DNA from: Ruminococcus sp.
GTDB lineage: Bacteria > Bacillota > Clostridia > Oscillospirales > Ruminococcaceae
Assembly (NCBI GenBank): GCA_017519415.1
Contig: JAFWSI010000047.1
Location: forward strand, 1-60,889
Length of the DNA stretch: 60,889 nucleotides
Direction: 5' to 3'
Shown one piece after another: positions 48,802 through 58,600 of this stretch. Both the position numbers and the translations under genes were made by a program. Position 1 is the stretch's first letter. Each line of letters begins with the position of its first letter. Under the pieces are notes generated by a model that did not search any database, was not told the DNA's origin, and saw nothing but the letters and a program-made list of their open reading frames with translations.

Positions 48802-49692
48802 TCAGACGTCTTCAAGAGTGTAGATCCTGCAATTCCTGCTTACCCGCGAGAACCTGCTGACAGCGCTGTCGGCGCTCACGTCGAAGAACTCGGTGACGCC
48901 GAGCTCCTCCAGCTTTTTCATGGCAAGATCCCAGCGTATGGGGGTATATACGTTCAGCTGATTTTCCTTCATTATCCGGTTTCCCTCTGTCATGATCCCT
49001 CTGTCGAAGACGGAGAGGACGGGGTATGCGGGGGCGCTGTATTCCGCAGCGGTGCAGAAGGCGATGTATTCCTTTGAATACTCCTTCATCACGGGGTGGT
49101 GGTAGGCCAGACCTGTGCCTAAGCTGAAGGCCTTCAGGGCGCCCTCCCTGCGGCACAGTTCAAGAGCCTTTTCCACCGCTTCCGCCTGTCCGCATATCAT
49201 TGTGTGGAAGCTTGAATTGCCGCTGCCTATGACCAGCTCTTCCTCCGTGAACCTTTCCCGCAGCAATCCGCTGAGCTCGCTGTGTGAGAAGCCGATGACC
49301 GCTCCCATATCAAGCCCTGCGCCCTTTTCCTCGATGCAGCGCATTGTGGCGCGGTTCATCATTATAATATCCTGTGCGCATTCATGGCTGACCGCTCCGA
49401 AGCAGCCGCTTATGCTGACTATCCCGGAGCTGTAGCCTGCGCCAATATCGGGGATTATCCCTTTGCCCGTGTAGTATTCAAAGACCACCCTGTCGCATAT
49501 GAGAGAGATGATCCATTCCGCCACCTTTCTGTCAAAGGGAGCGTTCTTTTCCGGCTCTGTGTGCAGTCCGAGCCTGCCGAAGGCCTCGCTGCGGTAATGC
49601 ATGAATCTGTCCGTGAGCTCGGGCGGGAGCTTGACTGTCAGTTTTTCCGGCTTTGAGCCGATACCGTTGAAAAGAAAGGCTTTGCGGTACAT
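48802..49692 (-). CDS. Acyltransferase (FabD/trans-AT-like)
   Basis: 296 residues from the ATG at 49692, with AAGGAGT 7 bases upstream; the longer frame to 49764 has no ribosome site. The nucleophile motif is GYSSG rather than the usual GHSxG. A Gly-rich QAEAVEKALELC strand follows, and a His in YHHPVMKE is a candidate for the second catalytic residue. The shape is that of malonyl-CoA:carrier protein transacylases. It is the first gene of the operon. The Tyr in place of His in the nucleophile motif may affect donor choice. Confidence 0.75.
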   Translation of the reverse strand: MYRKAFLFNGIGSKPEKLTVKLPPELTDRFMHYRSEAFGRLGLHTEPEKNAPFDRKVAEWIISLICDRVVFEYYTGKGIIPDIGAGYSSGIVSISGCFGAVSHECAQDIIMMNRATMRCIEEKGAGLDMGAVIGFSHSELSGLLRERFTEEELVIGSGNSSFHTMICGQAEAVEKALELCRREGALKAFSLGTGLAYHHPVMKEYSKEYIAFCTAAEYSAPAYPVLSVFDRGIMTEGNRIMKENQLNVYTPIRWDLAMKKLEELGVTEFFDVSADSAVSRFSRVSRNCRIYTLEDV

Positions 49693-49712
49693 TGTAGGTA
49701 CTCCTTCCGCAT

Positions 49713-49729
49713 ATCCGAAACGTTTGGAT
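49713..49729. promoter_or_regulatory. Candidate operator of the biosynthetic operon
   Basis: ATCCGAAACGTTTGGAT has an AAACGTTT palindrome flanked by ATCC and GGAT. It lies 20 bases before the first start codon of the operon. No good -35/-10 pair was found, so the promoter is not placed. Confidence 0.35.
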
Positions 49730-49789
49730 ACTGAGACATGATGATGTGACAAAAGCTGATACATCGGCGGTGATACCCGTTAAACTGAC

Positions 49790-49822
49790 AAAAAGCCTTT
49801 CCCCGGGGGAAAGGCTTTTTTG
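49790..49822 (-). terminator. Rho-independent terminator of the ECF-S-like gene
   Basis: On the minus strand AAGCCTTTCC pairs with GGAAAGGCTT around a C/G-rich loop, followed by a T run. Confidence 0.85.
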
Positions 49823-49823
49823 A

Positions 49824-51014
49824 TCAGTCTTTAAGATTTTCAGGCGTCTTTATAAGCTTTGCCTTGAAAAGGGCTGTGCAGATAAGAGTAGTGAATATCG
49901 TTGAGATGACCATCTCAAACAGTGCGTTTATACCGACTGATGTTATGAGGAACAGTAAGATGCTTTTTCCGGCTCTGAGCTTATCTATGTAATTGAATTT
50001 TTTGTAGATTTTAAGAGTGTATCTGCCGTCGCTGAGACCTCTGAGGTCAGCAGTGGACGTCTTGAACTTATATGTATTTCCGTTGATGCTGCTGCCGCCG
50101 AAGGTAGCGCCCTTGAGCTTCTTCGAGCTGAGGGTGAACTTGACTGCCTCGGAGCCTGCCGCAGAGGGGAGAGTTTCCTGAGTATCCCCGACGGTGAGGA
50201 CAAGATCGCTGCCGAACACGGCAGACTTTCCGTCAGCCGAGAATGCAACGTCCTTTCCGCCGTTATCCTTGATCTCGGAGATAACGCCGTTTGAAACGGT
50301 TATCGTATATTTGTTGTCGAGGCCTGTTGCCGTGTGGTTGAACAGGAGCACCAGTGCCGACATAAAGAATATCGTATTGAGTATTGCAGCCGAGAAGCCC
50401 GAAACGGCGCAGGACTGCTGTATCTTTGAAAGGTTCTTCCTGTTTATGAACCAGAATGCCAGACCGAAGCCCACAGCAAAGACAGCTATGAGAACGAGGG
50501 CGAGGGGGAGTCCCGAGGTCATGAATTTGTACATACCTGCGGACATCTTGTATTTTCCGTCCTTATCGTAGCATACGAGAAGCATAACGGAAAGGAAAAG
50601 TCCGATGAGGACGGCGCCTGCCACGGAGCTTGTTATTGCCGAGAGAACCTTTTTTGACTTTATCTTTGAAAGTCCGAGGAAAATAAGTCCGACGAGAAGT
50701 CCGTCGAAAGCACGTGAAACAACGCGCTGAATAAATGTAAGAACGGGGCTGATCTCAAGGGTCATTGCACCCATTCCGCTGAGCACGCCTATGCCGAAGC
50801 ACTGCAAAAAGCTGAATATGCCGAATACTATGCCCATTATGAGTCCTCCTACGGGACCGAGGGCGATAGCCGCGATAGCGATGGGGATGATGTTCAGGGT
50901 TATGGACAGGGGTCCGATGGGTATAGAGCCTATCGGCGTAAGGGAGAAGAGCGCCACGACGGCGGTCAGAAGACCCAGAAGCACCAGACTGCGGATGTTG
51001 AACTTTGCTTTCAT
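49824..51014 (-). CDS. ECF-transporter S-component-like membrane protein with inserted domain
   Basis: 396 residues. The first half (about 1-215) has five or six membrane helices and resembles the S components of ECF vitamin transporters (TPIGSIPIGPLSITLNIIPI is typical of the first loop). Residues about 225-350 form a soluble, Gly/Ser/Asp-rich beta domain, then a last membrane helix and a short tail close the protein. S components are normally about 180-200 residues, so this insert is unusual. The substrate is unknown. It lies upstream of the biosynthetic operon on the same strand but has its own terminator. The ATG follows AAGGAGG. Confidence 0.65.
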   Translation of the reverse strand: MKAKFNIRSLVLLGLLTAVVALFSLTPIGSIPIGPLSITLNIIPIAIAAIALGPVGGLIMGIVFGIFSFLQCFGIGVLSGMGAMTLEISPVLTFIQRVVSRAFDGLLVGLIFLGLSKIKSKKVLSAITSSVAGAVLIGLFLSVMLLVCYDKDGKYKMSAGMYKFMTSGLPLALVLIAVFAVGFGLAFWFINRKNLSKIQQSCAVSGFSAAILNTIFFMSALVLLFNHTATGLDNKYTITVSNGVISEIKDNGGKDVAFSADGKSAVFGSDLVLTVGDTQETLPSAAGSEAVKFTLSSKKLKGATFGGSSINGNTYKFKTSTADLRGLSDGRYTLKIYKKFNYIDKLRAGKSILLFLITSVGINALFEMVISTIFTTLICTALFKAKLIKTPENLKD

Positions 51015-51407
51015 ATTAAATTCCTCCTTGTTACTACTCCCCTTGCGGGGATATAATACAATAATACTATAATATCACGTTTTTTTGAGCTTGTAAATAG
51101 GTCGAATGTCAGAAAAATGACTAACAACAAAGCTGCCAATCATATAAAACCGACAAAAAAGCCGCTTGGAATTAAATAATTATATGACTACATATACATA
51201 ACGAATAGCACCAAAACAAAACCGGCTTTATTGCTTTATATTGTTAAAAGCGGCGGGCATATGTCAACCTGCGGCTTTGCTTATGGTTGACCTGTTCGGA
51301 CCCGGATTTGTGGAAGTTTGTGTTGAACAATCGGAAATCATGGGTTTTAAACAACAAAATGCACAATTTATTGCATAAATTTGTCTTAATTTAGGCATTG
51401 TAAAATA
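51015..51407. other. Non-coding region upstream of the giant adhesin gene
   Basis: Contains a weak minus-strand promoter for the ECF-S-like gene (TTACAA-16-TATTAT, about 51066-51097) and a GTCAACC/GGTTGAC inverted repeat (51263-51269 with 51285-51291). Nothing else recognised. Confidence 0.5.
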
Positions 51408-51436
51408 TTGCAATTTAGATACCTCTATGTTATAAT
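51408..51436 (+). promoter_or_regulatory. Sigma-A promoter of the giant adhesin
   Basis: TTGCAA (51408-51413), a 17-base spacer and TATAAT (51431-51436). A short hairpin CTCCGC/GCGGAG (51463-51480) follows in the leader, which is about 97 bases long. Confidence 0.6.
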
Positions 51437-51539
51437 TATAGTATAATACTGTAATAATATCACTCCGCGTACAGGCGGAGGATCAGATTACGGGGGAATT
51501 GTGCAAAAAAGCAAAAGAAACTGAAAGGATGGGATTACC

Positions 51540-54500
51540 ATGAAGAGATCATTGAGGAAACGTCTGATCAGCGGCGTAACCTCAGGTATTCTTGCGGCAA
51601 CATATCTGCTGCCGTCAGATCTTTCTCTCGGTACACGCTTGGGAGCTGCTGCTGACGAGCTGCCGAGCCCGAAGTACGGTAAGGCTTACACTGTGGAGAA
51701 TATCCTCAGCGATTATTCTTACTTCATTCGGGAAGACGCAAACATCATGAACCATACGGTAGGCGCTCTGGCTATAGGAGGCACAGCCAGACTGACGACC
51801 TTCGGCGAGGCTGCTGTGGCACCGTCGTATTTCAGACGGCTTGAGCGCGTGATGGACTTCAACCCCGGAGGCTTTATACAGGATCCGGAGCTGAAGAAGC
51901 AGTTTGCCGACAAGTCGGTGGGGTATTACAACCAGATCAACGAGGACTGGAGTGTGATACCGCCTCACCTTTACAACGACTCAGGCGCCAAGCTCAAGAA
52001 GATCGACGGAGACTTCATCGATTTCGATACCGCTTTCAACGAGATCTCGAACTGGTCCTCTGCAAAGAAGACAGCGGCGGGCGCGTATAAGTTCACGGTT
52101 GACGACATCAAGGAAGTGACGATAGTAGAGCAGCCGAGAAAGATACTTACTATCGATTTCGACAGTATGCCCTCGGATATTATAATCCCGAGAGAGGTCT
52201 ATGACGCTCTCGATATAATCATGCTGGACGGAGATGTGCTCGATATAGCCACGGGCGGCTACACCATCACCGTTGACGGCACCGAGCCTGTTTATTTCAG
52301 ATTTGCAGGCGACGGCAACAGAGGCAGCGACGAGCCCGCGGACGCTCCCATATACAAGGGCATCCAGTTCGTGGATACCGCAAAGCCCACCACTACCTTC
52401 GAGGATCTGGAGAGAGAGGGCGTTCAGGATGACATACAGACTAACCTCACCGTCGGAATGAACCTCATCTGGAACTTTCCGGATTCCACATCGGTAAATT
52501 ACAGATTCTGCTCGGGTCACGTGGTAGCTCCAAATGCCGTATACAGCATAGACGACGGCAACTTCGAGGGCAACGTTATCGCAAAGAGCATAGATCACGC
52601 AAATGCGGAGGCGCATTTCTATTCATACAGATCCTACACAAGAGCTGTTCCTCAGTACTCTCTTGATCTTTTCAAGTACGACGGCGAGAAGAAGGATCTT
52701 GCGGGAGCCGCACTGGGACTTTTCCCCGTTAACGGCGACGAGGTCGGAACCACTCCCGAGTACAGGATCAAGTCTGACGGACTCGGTGCAAACAATATGG
52801 GCTTTGCCCCCGGAAGATATGTCCTGAAGGAAATATCCGCACCCAACGGATACAAGCTTGACAGCAGGGAATATTACATCGAGATCGTTGAGCAGGGGAA
52901 CTACTACATGTACGTCCCTGAGATCACGGCAGGCCACATCGATTACAGCGGCGGAGCTGCCGTAAGGATATACGACAGCGCAAAGTTCGACAATGTCATC
53001 GAGGAGACCTCCCTCTCCGCTCTGGCTGTCGCAGACAATACATACGATGCTCAGGGCGACAAGCTCACCTTTGACATCGACAGCACAGGCAAGCCCGTAA
53101 AGGCTTACAAGAACGGCAATCCCCTTTCCGATGACGAGTTCGCCGGCGATCTTGTCATCAAGGAAGTTACCGAACCCGGCTACGCTCTTGTCTATGACGG
53201 CAATGAGTACTATCGGAACAAGAACGGCGAGTACAGAGTGGGCTCTGACGTTGTTACCATCAAGGTGGAGGACGGTGTTCTCACCGAGGTGTACAGAAAC
53301 GGTAACAAGGAGAACACGGGCAGCTATTCCGTAAAGAAGGTGGGCAAGGCCTACACCGTTGTTCACGACGGAGCTGTTGTTACTCCCGAGAACGGCTGCT
53401 ACAATATCGGCGACGAGAGCTACAGTATTGACGTGGATCCCGCGACAGGCGATATAAAGAGCATCACAAAGCTCGGCAAAGAGCTCAGTCCCGACGACTT
53501 CGAGTTCAGGAGCGCAGGTGTGAGCGGATACAGCCTTTACAGGAAGTCCGCAAACCCCATGATGAGCTCTCCTCTCACAAGGATAGACGACAACACATAC
53601 GTTTACGAAGGAAAGAACATCCATGTTGAGTATACTCAGTCATGGATGAGCAGGACAGTTGATTCCGTGAAGTATGAGGACGAGGAAGCCTCTGCCGACT
53701 TTGCGGCGAAGACATCCACAGTCGCTTCAAACTATGTTGTGGCATATAAGGGCGAGGCAGCCAATGCTATCATCAACATCAGCAAAGCTCTTTCCACAAG
53801 ATTTGAGTTCGTAAACGAAAAGTCCTTTACCGTAAACAAGATAAACGGTTCGGGCGAGCCTCTTGAGGGTGCTGACATCGCTCTTGTAAGCGAGGCTTAT
53901 TCCTATGACGGAACAGATCTCACACTTTCAAGCTCCATGCCTGCTGACGGAATTGCGGCAAAGAGCATAGAGGGCTGGAAGTGGAGCAGCGATACCACAA
54001 AGGCTGATTTCACAGGAGACCAGATCGCAAATCTTGCAGTAGGCTTCGACGGCACCGTAAGCAACGTTTACAGGATAATCGAGACCGCTGCTCCCGCGGG
54101 ATACGATATAGCCGCAAAGGACATCGTTATCGTAAAGGTAAGACAGGGCTTCGGCACTGCTTACTATCAGAGGACGGTAGGCCACGGCAAGGCACTCACA
54201 GATCTCCCGGTAAATATAAATTCTTCAAGCAATCCCATGATGGGCGGCACGATGTATTCCATCGGCAGCGTAAAGGACAGTTCGGAGCTTGGCGAGTGGG
54301 CTAAGATCGATACGGATTCCGTATCGGGAAGGACCTTCAATGTTACCAACAGGAAGAAGTCCTTCCGCCTCAGCGTGCTCAAGGTAGACGAGAGCGGCAA
54401 TGCTCTTGACGGAGCAGAGTTCGAGCTCTACAGGGACGGCGAGTCCGAGCCCTATACAGGTGAGGCGATAAAGCCTACAAGCAGCGGAGCGTTCGCTGTT

Positions 54501-55670
54501 GAGGAAGCTCTTGAGCCCGGTACCTATTATATAGTAGAGACTAAGGTGCCGGAGAACTGCGAAGAGGATATGAAGGATGTAAAGCAGTACTTCACTGTAA
54601 ATACAGACCTTACGGTATCCCTCGGCAAGCCCAGTCTCATACACGCAAAGGTAGACGAGGCAAGCGCAGGCAGCCAGTACTATGCTGTCGACGCAAGCGG
54701 TGCAAGAATGGACACCAGCACTTCCGACGGTTCCGTAGGCTATGAGAAGGTCGTTAAGGTCATCTCTTACGTTACCTCCGAGCCTCAGATGTTCTTCTAT
54801 GACGGAAGCGTATGCAACCTTGAAGGCAACGTCAACGCAGGCGCATATTCCGACGAAAACTGCAATGCTGTATACGATGAGGCTTCAAAGACCTTCACCG
54901 TTACCTTCAGCGAGCCCGTTACCCTTTCAAAATTCGAGATAGCAAAGTACAACGGCGATATAAATGTTTCAAAGATCGATTTTGAGACCGAGAAGGACAG
55001 GAGCGCTTCCGAGGAAAAGACAGCTATAACCTTCGAGGCCAGCGGCGATCAGAACATACTCAGATTTGAAAACAAGAGAAAGCCCGTACAGAATGACGTT
55101 ACATTCATCAAGGTGAATGACGATACTGTATTCGGCGGCGATGAGGGAGATTTCTCGAATGTAAAGAACGCAGGCAATAAGGTGACAGGCGCAGAGATGC
55201 TCCTCACACTTGTTTCCGCAGACTTTGCAGGGGAGGATCTCAGCAAGGTAACATCAAACCTGGACGGCGCTTCCGCTGAAGAGGGCAGGCCTGAGATCAC
55301 AGCTTCCTCCATAAAGTGGATCACAGCAGACAAGGACATCACCTTCAGCGGACTTCCCGACGGAAAGTACAGACTGTCGGAGACATCTGCACCCGAAGGC
55401 TGCCAGCCTATAGCAGACACTACCATTACAATAAAGAACGGCGTTCTTACATCGAGCAATGCAAAGCGCGTTCTCGTTAAGGACAAGACCGAGACCGAAG
55501 CAGCGGCTGTAACGGCTGTTGACGAGGTATACTATGCAGGTATCCGCAAGACAAAGAAGCTCAGCGACACAGAGGATATATTCGTTGCAGGCGCTCTTCT
55601 AAGACTTACGGGTAAGGCGAAGGACGGCGCGGCTGTTGATATGACAGGCGTTGCCGCAAAGGACATATAG
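51540..55670 (+). CDS. Giant adhesin, N-terminal part up to an in-frame TAG
   Basis: 1376 residues before the TAG at 55668-55670. A signal peptide (about 1-37) precedes a choice-of-anchor A domain (about 42-365; features NLIWNFPDSTSVNYRF and GHVVAPNAVY). SpaA/Cna-B-like domains follow at about 370-475 and onward, each with an early Lys and an E-x-x-A-P-x-G-Y motif; the domain near 850-915 and the one at about 940-1030 are clear. The TAG falls inside one such domain, between its first strand and its E-x-x-A-P-L-G strand, so the gene is really one reading frame with the next entry. Start: ATG at 51540 with AAGGATGGG upstream. Confidence 0.82.
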   Translation: MKRSLRKRLISGVTSGILAATYLLPSDLSLGTRLGAAADELPSPKYGKAYTVENILSDYSYFIREDANIMNHTVGALAIGGTARLTTFGEAAVAPSYFRRLERVMDFNPGGFIQDPELKKQFADKSVGYYNQINEDWSVIPPHLYNDSGAKLKKIDGDFIDFDTAFNEISNWSSAKKTAAGAYKFTVDDIKEVTIVEQPRKILTIDFDSMPSDIIIPREVYDALDIIMLDGDVLDIATGGYTITVDGTEPVYFRFAGDGNRGSDEPADAPIYKGIQFVDTAKPTTTFEDLEREGVQDDIQTNLTVGMNLIWNFPDSTSVNYRFCSGHVVAPNAVYSIDDGNFEGNVIAKSIDHANAEAHFYSYRSYTRAVPQYSLDLFKYDGEKKDLAGAALGLFPVNGDEVGTTPEYRIKSDGLGANNMGFAPGRYVLKEISAPNGYKLDSREYYIEIVEQGNYYMYVPEITAGHIDYSGGAAVRIYDSAKFDNVIEETSLSALAVADNTYDAQGDKLTFDIDSTGKPVKAYKNGNPLSDDEFAGDLVIKEVTEPGYALVYDGNEYYRNKNGEYRVGSDVVTIKVEDGVLTEVYRNGNKENTGSYSVKKVGKAYTVVHDGAVVTPENGCYNIGDESYSIDVDPATGDIKSITKLGKELSPDDFEFRSAGVSGYSLYRKSANPMMSSPLTRIDDNTYVYEGKNIHVEYTQSWMSRTVDSVKYEDEEASADFAAKTSTVASNYVVAYKGEAANAIINISKALSTRFEFVNEKSFTVNKINGSGEPLEGADIALVSEAYSYDGTDLTLSSSMPADGIAAKSIEGWKWSSDTTKADFTGDQIANLAVGFDGTVSNVYRIIETAAPAGYDIAAKDIVIVKVRQGFGTAYYQRTVGHGKALTDLPVNINSSSNPMMGGTMYSIGSVKDSSELGEWAKIDTDSVSGRTFNVTNRKKSFRLSVLKVDESGNALDGAEFELYRDGESEPYTGEAIKPTSSGAFAVEEALEPGTYYIVETKVPENCEEDMKDVKQYFTVNTDLTVSLGKPSLIHAKVDEASAGSQYYAVDASGARMDTSTSDGSVGYEKVVKVISYVTSEPQMFFYDGSVCNLEGNVNAGAYSDENCNAVYDEASKTFTVTFSEPVTLSKFEIAKYNGDINVSKIDFETEKDRSASEEKTAITFEASGDQNILRFENKRKPVQNDVTFIKVNDDTVFGGDEGDFSNVKNAGNKVTGAEMLLTLVSADFAGEDLSKVTSNLDGASAEEGRPEITASSIKWITADKDITFSGLPDGKYRLSETSAPEGCQPIADTTITIKNGVLTSSNAKRVLVKDKTETEAAAVTAVDEVYYAGIRKTKKLSDTEDIFVAGALLRLTGKAKDGAAVDMTGVAAKDI
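55668..55670 (+). other. In-frame amber codon inside a SpaA-like domain
   Basis: TAG follows GAC ATA and precedes TAC TAC. A single C-to-T change in CAG (Gln) would create it. TAG is used as a normal stop by the histidine kinase gene in this window. Confidence 0.85.
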
Positions 55671-58600
55671 TACTACAAGTCAAACGGAAACGGCTACAAT
55701 CCCGGTTCCGCAGATGCTGACCTTGCAGCATACAAGCTCACATCAAACAGCATTAAGAACGAGGCTTCCGACAAGAAGGCTTCCTTCGATTTCCGCACAA
55801 CAGGAAACACAGTGGTATTCGCGGGCCTTCCCGAGGGTACATACACCATAGAAGAGCTTGAAGCTCCTCTCGGACTTCTTAAGGCAGAGCCGAAGGAATT
55901 TGTTATAGCAAGAGGCTCTGACGGAAAGCTTGCTATGACGAGCGGCAGAGACAGCGGTTCCTCAAAGCCTGATACCGTAACTCTCAACGACAATGAGCAG
56001 ACAGTAAAGATCAGCAAGGCTGATCTCGGCGGCATCATCGTAGAGGGTGCCGAGTTCGAGCTCAGGAGAGCAGACGGAAAGAGCCTCGAGAACGTTTCCG
56101 TAACAGCGGAGAATGACAAGGCGCTTTCAAGGATAAAGACAAGCGTAAAGGCTGACGATGACAAGGAAGACAACAACGACAAGACTGTTGAGATCACTCT
56201 CAACGGCGAGCAGAGCTTCACTGTCACAGGCGGCACATTCGTACACGTAAGCGTTAACGGCGAAGCAGCCGGCAGCGCACAGAACGGATACACATATTCG
56301 GGCAAGGTTTCCGACAAGCTCGTGATAACGGGACTTTCGGACGGCACCTATACCATCGCCCTTGACGACGGCACAGAGTACGTTGTACGCTGCGACAAGG
56401 CGAACAAGGAGATCACCGAGGTGAACGTGCTGTGCAGACCTCTGAGCTCCGACAGCAAGAAGGATCTTGCTGACAATACAGCTATAATCTCCAAGGACGG
56501 CAAGACCATTTCCTTCACAGGCGGTACTGCTGACCTTGCAGGTCTTGAGAACGGAAATTACATTCTCAGGGAGACAGCTTCACCCAACGGCTATACAAAG
56601 GTCGAGTCCGAGTTCAGATTCAGCATTGCCGACGGCAAGGTAACTCTCACGGGCTCCTCCACAACAGGCGCAAAGATCAAGGACGGAGACAACATCGTTA
56701 TCACAGACTCCGTTTCGGAGATAGAGATAGCAAAGACCTTCGGCTCTGATTCAAAGCTGAAGCCCGAGGGCTCTGACAAGGGAGCAAAGCTCAGGCTCAC
56801 ATTCAAGAGCGCTTCCGACAAGGCAGAGACTGAGATCGACAACGCCGATACACTCAAGGTGGGCGAGTCGGCTGAGTGGGATACAAACGACAGCAATCCC
56901 AGGACCTTCAAGGGTCTCATGGACGGCGTCTATGAGCTGGAGGAGACAGAGGCTCCCAAGAATTACGAGCCTGCTGCAAAGAAGACCTTCACCATAAAGG
57001 ACGGCGTTATCGCAGAGCAGGACGCTTCGGGCGCCGTAACGGGCACAAAGACCAGAGAGACCATTGCAAACAAGAAGAAGGATACCATAACTCTTGACAA
57101 GAAGGCGCTCGGCGGAACAGAGATCCCCGAGGAGGCAGGAAAGGCACAGTTCACACTGGTACCTGCCGAAGGCTCTTCACTTGAAGGACTTATAGTAAAC
57201 GACGGCGATACTCTCACAGCTTCCGACAAGGAAGTCAAGTTCCCCGGCAACAGCGCTTCCTTTACAGGACTTAAGAACGGCACATATACTCTTATCGAGG
57301 AGGCAGCTCCCAACGGCTACTCCGTAGTAAGCAAATTCACATTCACGGTAAGCGGCGGCAAGGTCACAAAGGTCGACGCAGTAACTACGGGGAAGACCTA
57401 TCTTGCCGACGACGGAAAGACTATCGTAGTCGAGGACGCTCCCATTGTCGTTATCGACAAGAAGGCACTCGGCGGCGAGGAGATACCCGCTTCCGCAGGC
57501 AAGGCTGAGTTCACGCTCACAGCTCTTGACGGAGACGGAACACTCGAGGGCGTAAGGATAAACGAAGGCGAAGCTCTCGGTGATACAAAGTCAGCCAAAT
57601 TCACAGGCAACAGCACAAAGCTTGAATATCTCAGGGACGGTAAGTATTCGCTCAAGGAGGACACAGCTCCCGCAGGCTTCTCCACCGTTTCCGAATTCAC
57701 ATTCACAGTAGCAAACGGCCTCGTTTCCGATGTTAGCGCCGTAACAGACGGTGTGACCTCGGTAAGCAAGGACGGCAGGGTGATAAAGGTCGAGGACGCT
57801 CCAATCATAAAGATCGACAAGAAGGCTCTCGGCGGCGATGAGCTTCCCGAGGAAGCAGGCACGGCACAGTTCGAGCTCAGAGTAAAGAGCGGAACGGATA
57901 CTCTTGAGGGAGTAAGGATAAACGGCGGCGAAGCACTGGGCGAGGGCGTCAAGAGCGTCAGCTTCCCGGGCAACAGCGCAGATTTTGAATATCTTCCCAA
58001 CGGTACCTATGTACTGACAGAGACAGCCGCTCCCGACGGATATACGGTAGTTACCGACTTTACCTTCGACATTGAGAACGGCGTTGTAAAGAACGTAAAG
58101 GTAACTACGGACGGCGACGCAGAGGTCTCCGGGGACGGAAAGACCCTTACGGTATTTGACAGAAAGTCCGTAATAACCATCGACAAGGGAACTCTCGGCG
58201 GCGAAGCGCTTGACGAGAGCAACAAGGCTGAGTTCGTACTCACAGCTGAGGACGAGGGCAGCAGCCTTGACGGAGTGGTTATCGGCGAGGGCGCAACAGC
58301 AATAACTCTCACGGCAGATGATGCGTCAGTGAAGTTTGACGGCAACAGTGCCAAGTTCACAGGCCTTAAGGACGGCAGGTACTCGCTTGAGGAGACGGCT
58401 GCTCCCGACGGCTATACAACAGTAACCAAGTTCACCTTCGACGTTGAGAACGGCGTAGTAAAGAACGTAAACGTAAAGACAGACGGCGACGCAGAGATAG
58501 CTGACGACGGAAAGACACTTATCGTAAAGGATTCCAAGTCTGTTATCACTATCGACAAGAAGACGGTAGGTGGCGAGCCTCTGGACGAGAGCAACAAGGC

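Noticed and set aside
39811-49692. Simple fatty-acid degradation operon
   Set aside because: A condensing ketosynthase, a transacylase and two carrier proteins point to synthesis; acyl-CoA dehydrogenase and thiolase are absent.
30218-51391. Shared 13-mer TTTGTCTTAATTT at about 30219 and 51379, before two surface genes
   Set aside because: Short, AT-rich and expected by chance in 60 kb; positions relative to promoters differ.
55668-55670. Genome-wide recoding of TAG as an amino acid
   Set aside because: The histidine kinase gene ends at a TAG exactly where its family ends, so TAG is a stop codon here.
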